Shown here: one piece after another, positions 45,401 to 52,551 of the stretch
Layout: each line of letters begins with the position of its first letter
How positions within the stretch are numbered: the stretch's first letter is position 1
Source: Bacteroidaceae bacterium
GTDB lineage: Bacteria; Bacteroidota; Bacteroidia; Bacteroidales; Barnesiellaceae_A
Assembly (NCBI GenBank): GCA_017481745.1
Contig: JAFUOV010000009.1
Span: 1 to 54,602 of the forward strand
Direction of reading: 5' to 3'
DNA: 54,602 bases
Program-made: the position numbers and the translations under genes
The notes under the pieces: model-generated
Told to the model about the DNA's origin: nothing
Database searches by the model: none
Seen by the model: the letters and a program-made list of their open reading frames with translations, nothing else

Positions 45401-46480
45401 TTATTTGTTTGTAAAGATATATGTCGTGCGTGATTTAAATACCTCCCCGGGGTTGAGTCGGGTAGTGGGGTATTGCGGATGATTGGGCGAATCGGGGTAG
45501 TGTTGTGTCTCCAAGCAGAACGATGTGCGAGCCATATAACGCTTGCCATGCTTGCCGGGATATTCGCCATCGAGCCAGTTGGCAGTGTAAAGTTGTATGC
45601 CGGGCTCGGTTGTATATATAGTGAGTGCTATACCTGTGCGAGGCGATACGCAGTGTGCGCTCTCGGCATAGATGCCGTCGCCTTTGTCAAGTGCGTAGCA
45701 ATGGTCGTAACCATGACCAAATATCAACTGCTCAAACGGCTCGTCGATGCGCTCGCCTATGGTGTGCGGTGTGTCAAATGCCATAGGTGTACCTTTTACC
45801 TCTACGGGATCGCCATAGGGGATAGCAGTATCGTCGGCGGACAGATAGTGCGATGCGTTGATGGTGAGCACATGGTCGTCGACGGTTGTTCCGCTTTCGA
45901 CACCCGATAGGTTGAAGAATGCGTGGTTGGTCAAGTTTACAACCGTAGGTTTGTCGGTCGTAGCTTCGTAGTATACGTCTACGCTGTTATTGTCGTTGAG
46001 GTGGTAGGTAACGGTTACTTTCAGTGTGCCGGGGAAACCCTCCTCACCGTCGGGCGAGGTGTAGCGAAGTACCAATGTTTGCTCGTCGGTTTGCTCGGCA
46101 TCCCATACTTGCTCGTTAAAGCCTTTTACGCCACCATGCAGGTTGTTAGGACCGTTGTTTATAGCAAGTTGGTCGTATACATTACCGTCCAACTCAAAGC
46201 GTCCGCGGGCTATGCGGTTGGCATATCGTCCGCACACTACACCAAAGTAGCGGTCGCCACTTGCCAGAATATCTTCGATAGAACCATGACCGGTTACAAC
46301 GTCTGTCATTTTGCCGTTGCGGTCGGGTACCAATAGAGAGATAATACGAGCTCCGTAATTACAGATTGTTAATTCACATCCCTTTTCGTTTGTCAGCGCG
46401 TACAGATAGACTTCTTTCTCGTCTATTTGCTTGCGAAAGTCTTCGTAGCGCATGCCCGAGAGTGTTACTTCATTATGCAT
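45401..46480 (-). CDS. galM: Galactose mutarotase (aldose 1-epimerase)
   Basis: A 359-residue enzyme that interconverts beta- and alpha-galactose and so feeds GalK. Signatures: FGVVCGRYANRIARGRFELD, NLTNHAFFNLSG with the catalytic His, GHGYDHCYAL and the Glu in YTTEPGIQLYTANWLDG. No signal peptide is present, so it is cytosolic. It is the first gene of the operon. A second in-frame Met ten residues in could be the start instead. Confidence 0.95.
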   Translation of the reverse strand: MHNEVTLSGMRYEDFRKQIDEKEVYLYALTNEKGCELTICNYGARIISLLVPDRNGKMTDVVTGHGSIEDILASGDRYFGVVCGRYANRIARGRFELDGNVYDQLAINNGPNNLHGGVKGFNEQVWDAEQTDEQTLVLRYTSPDGEEGFPGTLKVTVTYHLNDNNSVDVYYEATTDKPTVVNLTNHAFFNLSGVESGTTVDDHVLTINASHYLSADDTAIPYGDPVEVKGTPMAFDTPHTIGERIDEPFEQLIFGHGYDHCYALDKGDGIYAESAHCVSPRTGIALTIYTTEPGIQLYTANWLDGEYPGKHGKRYMARTSFCLETQHYPDSPNHPQYPTTRLNPGEVFKSRTTYIFTNK

Positions 46481-46529
46481 GTGGTATCAGATTATAGTGT
46501 AGGTTATTATGTTATTTTATTATATTCCC

Positions 46530-46537
46530 CAAAGTTA
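46530..46537 (-). promoter_or_regulatory. -7 element of the galactose operon
   Basis: On the minus strand, TAACTTTG (46537-46530) fits TAnnTTTG, about 50 bases before galM. The -33 TTTG is 24 bases further up, longer than usual, which would be consistent with an activated promoter. An AT-rich near-palindrome lies upstream (around 46562-46594). Confidence 0.5.
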
Positions 46538-46627
46538 AGCATTTATTTGATAAGTATATTACAAATTGTAATTTTAAAATTAAAATTTTACAAATTTCTT
46601 GCAAATCACGTTGACAGGGACGTCGTT

Positions 46628-47212
46628 TTACAGATTTTTCGATGCTAAAAATTCCTCGGCTACCTCGCATAGCGTGTTGTACCAATCTTCTCCAAATCGG
46701 CGAATGAGCGGTTCGCGCAAGAATTGATACACACGTACTCCTTCACGTCTGCCCAGCACCTCGGCTGCCTTGCATATCTTCCAGCGATGATAGTTGAGGG
46801 CAGTATAGCCGTTTGACCACTCTTGCAATCTTACAGGGTAGAGGTGGCAAGATAGAGGCTTGTAGAAGTCTGACCGCCCCTCGCGGTATGCCTTTTCAAG
46901 AGCACAATAGCACATGCCGTTATTGCCGTAGCAGGTGAAGACACAGTCGCGACCATCCACAATAGAGGTTACAAGGTCTGCCTCCTCGTCGATATACGAT
47001 ACGCCTTGTTCTTTTATTACGGCTTGTGCCGCCGGGCTTAGGTCGTCCCATACCGCCGGGAGTGCCTTCTCTATCTCTTTCTGCTCCTCGGGAGTAATGG
47101 GCGCTCCGGCATCACCGTCAATGCAACATTCGCCCTTGCAAGCATCAAGATTGCACAAAAAGAAGTTTTCCAAAATATCGAGGGTTATGATGGTGTTGTC
47201 TATCTGTATCAT
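46628..47212 (-). CDS. DUF3109-family cysteine-rich protein
   Basis: A 194-residue cytosolic protein with clustered cysteines: FLCNLDACKGECCIDGDAGA at the start, then DCVFTCYGNNGMCYCALEKAY and KPLSCHLYPVR. This is the layout of the DUF3109/YkgJ-like group, which is thought to bind zinc or an iron-sulfur cluster. Function unknown. It is a single gene; a hairpin lies upstream (47256-47288) and the galactose promoter downstream. Confidence 0.82.
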   Translation of the reverse strand: MIQIDNTIITLDILENFFLCNLDACKGECCIDGDAGAPITPEEQKEIEKALPAVWDDLSPAAQAVIKEQGVSYIDEEADLVTSIVDGRDCVFTCYGNNGMCYCALEKAYREGRSDFYKPLSCHLYPVRLQEWSNGYTALNYHRWKICKAAEVLGRREGVRVYQFLREPLIRRFGEDWYNTLCEVAEEFLASKNL

Positions 47213-47255
47213 AGCCGTTCTGTGTATAGATGGTTGTTGTCTGTTTTTTTGAGAA

Positions 47256-47288
47256 GAAGGCGACTACTTGAGAGAAGTAGTCGCCTTC
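47256..47288 (-). terminator. Terminator after the permease gene
   Basis: GAAGGCGACTACTT (47256-47269) and its complement (47275-47288) with a GAGAG loop. It lies 20 bases beyond the permease stop on the minus strand. The following minus-strand bases are not a T run, so support comes from the 14-base stem and its place. Confidence 0.65.
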
Positions 47289-47308
47289 AATTTTGTCTTA
47301 CAATGAGA

Positions 47309-48577
47309 TTATTCGGTAGGAATATCTTTGTTTACGTTTTTCGAGCCAACCAATGCGTAGAACAACAAGTATGCAAGGGCTATGATGATAACCCAGTAGC
47401 TACCTATAAAGCCTACTTTGTCGGCTACTACACCTTGTATGAAGGGCAAGATACCGCCACCACATACAAGTGCCATGAAGATACCCGATGCTGCGGGAGT
47501 ATATTTGCCAAGACCCTCGGCTGCAAGGTTGAAGATTGAACCCCACATTACCGATGTGCAAAGACCGCAAAGTATCATGAAGAACATGCTCAAGGGTACT
47601 TCGGTATTGATGAAAGGTACTGTCATGCGCACTGTGTCGGGTGTGAACATCAATGCCAATACCAATGCCAAGCAAAGAACCGAAACGGTTGTGAGCATAG
47701 CTTTGCTGGTTACTTTGGCACCTATTGCACCACCGATAAGGCGACCACACATCATCAAGAACCAATATACTCCTACTACCGATCCGGCTATGGCAGGACC
47801 TACCCAATCCAATTCCGACATGTAGAGGTTGGCAATATTGGGGATACCTACTTCGATACCTACGTAGAAGAAGATAGCGATTGCACCCATTACAAAGTGG
47901 CGGAATGACATAGGACCATGAGGGTCTTTTTGTTGATTACCACTCAAGCGAGCTGCTTTCTCCTCGGCTGTTTCCATGTGAGGCTCGGGTATCTTGGTCA
48001 TTGCAATGATTACAAAGGCAAGAGCAAAGATAGCCATTGCGATAATCATAGCGGGAGCGACGTCGCTTACACTGGCTGTGTCGATAGAACCGCCAATGAG
48101 ATAACCCAACAAGATAGGAGCTATTGTACCTCCGATAGAGTTGCAAGAGCCACCCAATTGCAAGAGTTGGTTACCGCGTGTGCCACCACCACCCAATGTG
48201 TTGAGCATGGGGTTGACAACGATGTTGAGCATACACATTGAGAAGCCTGCTACGAAGGCACCCAATACATATACCAAGAACGACTCGGCATAGCCCGAAA
48301 GGAATTGAATACCAACACCTATGAAACCTACGGTTACAGCTGCCAATGAGGTGAACTTGTAACCTTTACGTTTCAAAATTACTCCCGCTGGAATACCCAT
48401 ACAAGCATAGGCAATAAAGTTTGCCAACGAGCCCAATTGCGAAAGGGCGTTAGATGCTTGAAATTGGTTTTTTACGATTACACCCATTGAGCCGGCAAAG
48501 TTGGTAACGAATGCAATCATAAAGAAGAGTGCAAACATCACGGCAATGGGAAGCGCATAATTTTTCTTTTGTTCCAT
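47309..48577 (-). CDS. Major facilitator sugar permease (FHS/FucP-like)
   Basis: A 422-residue inner-membrane protein with 12 predicted helices. The N-terminal half, with FANFIAYACMGIPAG-like helix 2 and the ILKRKGYKF loop, resembles the fucose/galactose/glucose-proton symporters of the FHS family (FucP, GluP). A hydrophilic loop near the middle (about residues 200-225, EEKAARLSGNQQKDPHG) separates the two six-helix halves. It is 35 bases after gpmI and near the galactose operon, so a hexose is the likely substrate, but this is not proved. Confidence 0.75.
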   Translation of the reverse strand: MEQKKNYALPIAVMFALFFMIAFVTNFAGSMGVIVKNQFQASNALSQLGSLANFIAYACMGIPAGVILKRKGYKFTSLAAVTVGFIGVGIQFLSGYAESFLVYVLGAFVAGFSMCMLNIVVNPMLNTLGGGGTRGNQLLQLGGSCNSIGGTIAPILLGYLIGGSIDTASVSDVAPAMIIAMAIFALAFVIIAMTKIPEPHMETAEEKAARLSGNQQKDPHGPMSFRHFVMGAIAIFFYVGIEVGIPNIANLYMSELDWVGPAIAGSVVGVYWFLMMCGRLIGGAIGAKVTSKAMLTTVSVLCLALVLALMFTPDTVRMTVPFINTEVPLSMFFMILCGLCTSVMWGSIFNLAAEGLGKYTPAASGIFMALVCGGGILPFIQGVVADKVGFIGSYWVIIIALAYLLFYALVGSKNVNKDIPTE

Positions 48578-48612
48578 GATTTAGATTATTTAAAGGTAGT
48601 ATTGTTTCTCGT

Positions 48613-50130
48613 TTAATCTTTGATAAGATCGTTACCGGTCATTTCCGACGGTATGGGCAAGCCCATGATGTGTAATATCGAGGGTGCTACATCGGCAAGA
48701 ATACCGTCGCTTACAGTTGCATGCTTGTTCTCGGTTACGTACACAAAGGGTACGGGGTTGAGCGAGTGTGCTGTGTTGGGCGTATTGTTGGCGTTGATAG
48801 CGTTGTCGGCATTACCATGGTCGGCTATGATGATAGCTTCGTAGCCGGCAGCCTTGGCAGCCTCTACGGTATCTTTCACACACTCGTCTACGGCTACAAC
48901 GGCTTTCTCTATTGCCTCGTATATACCGGTGTGTCCCACCATGTCGCCGTTGGCATAGTTTACTACGATAAAGTCGAACTTCTCACTCTTGATTGCCTCT
49001 ACGAGTTTCTCTTTTACTTCGTAAGCACTCATCTCGGGCTTCAAGTCGTAAGTGGCAACCTTGGGCGATGCTACGAGGATGCGCTCTTCGTTGTCGTAGG
49101 GTGTCTCACGACCACCGTTGAAGAAGAATGTTACGTGTGCATACTTCTCGGTCTCGGCAATGTGAAGTTGTTGCTTACCTTGCTCGGCAAGGTATTCGCC
49201 AAGTGTATTCACTACGTTCTCTTTGTCGAAGAGAATATGTACGCCCTTAAACGATGCATCGTAGGGAGTCATACAGTAGTATTGCAAGCCGGGGATGGTG
49301 TGCATACCTGCCTCGGGCATATCTTGTTGTGTGAGTACGATAGTAAGCTCTTTGGCGCGGTCGTTGCGGTAGTTGAAGAAGATTACCACGTCGCCCTCTT
49401 TGATAGTACCGTCAAAGTTGGCATTGACAATGGGTTTGATAAACTCGTCGGTAACGCCCTCGTCATACGACTCTTGCATAGCTGCTACCATATCGGTTGC
49501 CTTCTTGCCTATACCCTCTACGAGTAGGTCGTAAGCCTCTTTTACGCGCTCCCAACGTTTGTCGCGGTCCATGGCATAGTAGCGACCTACGATAGATGCT
49601 ATCTTGCCGGCGCTCTTCTCGCAGTGAGCTTGCAATGCCTCGATAAAGCCCTTTCCGCTCTTGGGGTCGGTATCGCGACCATCCATAAAGCAGTGGATGA
49701 AAGTGTTGTCGATGCCATACTCGCGTGATATGTCGCAAAGCTTGAAGAGGTGGTCGAGCGAGCTGTGTACGCCACCGTCCGATGTCAAGCCCATGAAGTG
49801 TATGTTCTTTTTGTTATCGCGAGCGTAGGTAAATGCCGATACAATCTCGGGATTTTCCATAATGGTGTTTTCGCGGCAAGCCTTGTTGATTTTTACCAAG
49901 TCTTGATATACAACACGACCGGCACCGATGTTGAGGTGACCTACTTCCGAGTTACCCATTTGTCCGTCGGGCAAACCTACATTTTCGCCACTTGCTTGCA
50001 GTTGTGAATGGGGGTATGTTGCTGTGAGATAGTCCCAATAGGGGGTAGGTGTAGATGCAATAACATCGGCACGACTCTTGTCGCCGATACCCCAACCATC
50101 GAGAATGATTAATAATGCTTTCTTACTCAT
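48613..50130 (-). CDS. gpmI: 2,3-bisphosphoglycerate-independent phosphoglycerate mutase
   Basis: A 505-residue glycolytic enzyme that interconverts 3- and 2-phosphoglycerate using two manganese ions. Signatures: LDGWGIGD at the start, [19 protein letters not shown] with the catalytic Ser, [22 protein letters not shown], and [10 protein letters not shown] with metal-binding Asp and His. Length is the normal 500-515. It is the first gene of an operon with the permease. A possible -7 element (TAACTTCG, one base off consensus) is on the minus strand at 50181-50174. Confidence 0.97.
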   Translation of the reverse strand: MSKKALLIILDGWGIGDKSRADVIASTPTPYWDYLTATYPHSQLQASGENVGLPDGQMGNSEVGHLNIGAGRVVYQDLVKINKACRENTIMENPEIVSAFTYARDNKKNIHFMGLTSDGGVHSSLDHLFKLCDISREYGIDNTFIHCFMDGRDTDPKSGKGFIEALQAHCEKSAGKIASIVGRYYAMDRDKRWERVKEAYDLLVEGIGKKATDMVAAMQESYDEGVTDEFIKPIVNANFDGTIKEGDVVIFFNYRNDRAKELTIVLTQQDMPEAGMHTIPGLQYYCMTPYDASFKGVHILFDKENVVNTLGEYLAEQGKQQLHIAETEKYAHVTFFFNGGRETPYDNEERILVASPKVATYDLKPEMSAYEVKEKLVEAIKSEKFDFIVVNYANGDMVGHTGIYEAIEKAVVAVDECVKDTVEAAKAAGYEAIIIADHGNADNAINANNTPNTAHSLNPVPFVYVTENKHATVSDGILADVAPSILHIMGLPIPSEMTGNDLIKD

Positions 50131-50257
50131 AGATTATTTTTTTGAAAATTATACCTTAAAATTAATTCGCTTGCGAAGTTAGTAATTTTTTGTCTATTAT
50201 GAATGTTCTATTCATTATTTTGTTCGCAAGTAAGATTATTTGACTATTTATAGAAAA

Positions 50258-50299
50258 CGTGCACAAGTAGTCTTTTCTGCAAGATACTACCTGTGCACG
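50258..50299. repeat. Imperfect inverted repeat in a 476-base gene-free region
   Basis: CGTGCACA(A)GTAGT at 50258-50271 is complementary, with one mismatch, to ACTAC(C)TGTGCACG at 50286-50299. It is not followed by a T run. The gene-free stretch 50131-50606 otherwise shows only a promoter near its right end and a chance 27-codon frame at 50374. Confidence 0.5.
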
Positions 50300-50556
50300 T
50301 CGTTCAGTTTGGAGTATGTGTATTTTTTATAGTCTTTGTTGATGGGGTAGGCAAGCCATTTTTTTAGAACCTCATAATGTTTATTTTACATCCTCGTCGT
50401 GCAGTGGTACGTCGTTCATGTAAAATTTTTTTTGCTATTTTGTATGTGTTTTATAGTTAGTGTCTTACAAAGTGCCTAAAACTGCTGAAGTAGCAGACCG
50501 ATTTATTCTTGAGTATAATAGCATGATTGTGTTGTCTTAACCGCGTTGAGTTGCAC

Positions 50557-50587
50557 TTGCACATTTCGGCTTTATTTGCTTACTTTG
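50557..50587 (+). promoter_or_regulatory. Promoter of the winged-helix-tailed protein
   Basis: TTG at 50557-50559, 20 bases, then TTACTTTG at 50580-50587, one base off TAnnTTTG. Transcription would begin near 50593, so the ATG at 50607 rather than that at 50592 would be used. Confidence 0.5.
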
Positions 50588-50606
50588 TGCTATGGTTGCT
50601 GTGCCT

Positions 50607-51581
50607 ATGAAATTGGAAGATAAAATATCATTTTCGCCTCGAGAGCGTGCCGAGATAGAACGCAAGTTGCTTTATCTCGATTTTGTTGCGCGGCGACCAT
50701 TCTCTTTGCCTGCCGATGACGATAATATTGTGGCTACATTCCTCTCTGTTTCTACTCTCACCGGGCGAGCATATTCTGCCGAAATATTGTCATCGGTGCT
50801 TGCCGATACTCATGTAGCGCATCCCGATGCTCACTTTATCTCTGCCTATTACCTATTGATTGATAGTGCCTTGCAGTCCGAAGCGGTTGGAGGTGTTGTC
50901 GACGAGTCGCATATTATGGCTATTGTAACAGCATTGCGCGACACCCGCAGCGAGGCAGCTCACGAGCATCGTACCTCGTCGGCTCACACTCTCTCGACAA
51001 AGGTTTCGCCAGCTTTGAGTGAGCTTGTAGAGTGGTTGCTGGTGCGCCCGCAACAAGACGAGTTGCATCGACTGCTTGTGGTGGGAATATTCCTATATGA
51101 GTTTATGGCGCAACATGCTGTCGACGATTGTTGCGAGGAGGTGATGCACATTCTTGCTCTTGAGTTGTTGCGCCGTTGTGGCTGTAGGTGGGTCATGCAC
51201 TATGCACCGTCGCGCATCATGGTGGGCGATAGGGTAGCATATCATCGAGCTGTCAAGAGCCATGCCAATGGGCAGTCGACACTCTCGCAATGGTTGGTAT
51301 ATTGGGTCGATGTGCTGTTTGCTGCTGCAGTGAACGCTTGCAGGGGTATAGCGCCTCAAGTGCCCTGCAAGTCGCCATCATATACTTCACCGCTCAACGA
51401 GCGACAGGTGCGCATACTGCGTTTTGTCGAGCAAAATCAGCCGGTGCGCTTGGCTGCCATAACAAAACATCTGCACAAAGAGTCGGTCAATACGATAAAA
51501 AAAGATATGTTGCTGTTGCGTGAGTTGGGGTTTGTTATTGCCGAAGGTGTGCCCCGAGCAATGCTCTATTATAAGTCGTAA
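50607..51581 (+). CDS. Unknown protein with a C-terminal winged-helix-like segment
   Basis: I chose 50607 (MKLEDKISFSPRERAEIERK) because the promoter would start mRNA downstream of the ATG at 50592. The 324-residue product is mostly helical. The last 60 residues (NERQVRILRFVEQNQPVRLA, then NTIKKDMLLLRELGFV) look like a DeoR/GntR-type winged helix, with VIAEGVPRAMLY as the wing. The N-terminal 260 residues are not recognised; no Fic motif, no kinase motif, no signal peptide. A transcription regulator with a novel sensing domain is plausible. Confidence 0.55.
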   Translation: MKLEDKISFSPRERAEIERKLLYLDFVARRPFSLPADDDNIVATFLSVSTLTGRAYSAEILSSVLADTHVAHPDAHFISAYYLLIDSALQSEAVGGVVDESHIMAIVTALRDTRSEAAHEHRTSSAHTLSTKVSPALSELVEWLLVRPQQDELHRLLVVGIFLYEFMAQHAVDDCCEEVMHILALELLRRCGCRWVMHYAPSRIMVGDRVAYHRAVKSHANGQSTLSQWLVYWVDVLFAAAVNACRGIAPQVPCKSPSYTSPLNERQVRILRFVEQNQPVRLAAITKHLHKESVNTIKKDMLLLRELGFVIAEGVPRAMLYYKS

Positions 51582-51599
51582 AAATTCTTTTTATCACAC

Positions 51600-51633
51600 T
51601 TTGTCCAATTTTCGCCCAAAACTATTATCTTCG
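51600..51633 (+). promoter_or_regulatory. Possible promoter of lgt
   Basis: TTTG at 51600-51603, 22 bases, TATCTTCG at 51626-51633 (one base off TAnnTTTG). The ATG is at 51656. Confidence 0.4.
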
Positions 51634-51655
51634 CGCATCAAAATAATGTGAAGAT

Positions 51656-52498
51656 ATGATACTCGATTATATTACATGGACCGTAAATCCTGCCATTTAT
51701 AGCGGCGTTGTTGAGATACGCTGGTACGGGCTTTTCTTTGCCATCGGTTTTGGCTTGGGTTATTACATTGTCAACAGAATGTTTAAGCACGAAGGTCGAC
51801 CCGAAGCGTGGGTCGATACACTGCTTATCTATCTGATTATTGCCACCCTTATAGGTTCGAGGTTGGGGCACTGCTTTTTCTACCAGTGGGATTACTACTC
51901 GCAGCACCCTCTCGACATCCTTAAGATATGGGAAGGCGGCTTGGCAAGTCATGGCGGCACTATCGGTATCATTATTGCCATGTGGCTCTTCTCGCGGCGT
52001 GTTACAAAGCAGAACATTCTGTGGATACTCGACCGCATCTGTGTGCCTGTCGCTTTGGTTGGAGCAATGATACGTATGGGCAACCTGATGAACCATGAGC
52101 TATACGGGCACGTTACCGACTTGCCTTGGGCATTCTCGTTCATCACCAATGTGCGTGGCTGGATGAATGGGGCAGAACCCATCTTCAGCGAGCCGTCGCA
52201 CCCCACACAGATATACGAGTCGCTCACATACCTCACACTCTTTATCATCCTCTCGTTTATGTATTGGCGACACCACGCCGAGCAACGTCAAGGCTTGTTG
52301 CTGGGTGTATTCTTCATAGGAACATTCCTATCGCGCATCTTTGTCGAGATGATAAAAAATGCTTCGGTATTTATCGGTTCGGGCGAAAACCTCAACATGG
52401 GACAATTCCTCAGTATCCCCTTTGTCATTGCCGGTATATGGCTCATTATCCGCGCCATGCGCCGCCCACCAGTGCCCATCAAGTATGCCGATTGTTGA
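51656..52498 (+). CDS. lgt: Prolipoprotein diacylglyceryl transferase
   Basis: A 280-residue inner-membrane enzyme that transfers diacylglycerol from phosphatidylglycerol to the lipobox Cys, the first step in making all lipoproteins, including those coded in this window. Signatures: EIRWYGLFFAIGFGLGYYI, the lgt box RMGNLMNHELYG with its essential Arg and Asn, PSHPTQIYESLTYL, and SRIFVEMIKN near the end. Seven transmembrane helices. The size is typical. Its start lies 74 bases after the winged-helix protein, and it converges with sprA. Confidence 0.96.
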   Translation: MILDYITWTVNPAIYSGVVEIRWYGLFFAIGFGLGYYIVNRMFKHEGRPEAWVDTLLIYLIIATLIGSRLGHCFFYQWDYYSQHPLDILKIWEGGLASHGGTIGIIIAMWLFSRRVTKQNILWILDRICVPVALVGAMIRMGNLMNHELYGHVTDLPWAFSFITNVRGWMNGAEPIFSEPSHPTQIYESLTYLTLFIILSFMYWRHHAEQRQGLLLGVFFIGTFLSRIFVEMIKNASVFIGSGENLNMGQFLSIPFVIAGIWLIIRAMRRPPVPIKYADC

Positions 52499-52502
52499 TG
52501 CA

Positions 52503-52551
52503 CTCTAAACCCTAAACCCTAAACTCTAATCTCTCAACTCTCAACACTCAC
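52503..52551. repeat. Degenerate 7-base repeat tract between lgt and sprA
   Basis: Seven heptads in a row: CTCTAAA, CCCTAAA, CCCTAAA, CTCTAAT, CTCTCAA, CTCTCAA, CACTCAC. It fills the space between the two convergent stop codons, where a terminator hairpin would be expected but none is seen. The CCCTAAA units resemble telomere repeats by chance or simple-sequence growth. Confidence 0.8.

Noticed and set aside
50374..50457. A 27-codon plus-strand frame in the gene-free region
   Set aside because: No ribosome-binding site, promoter or family match; the length is within chance expectation.
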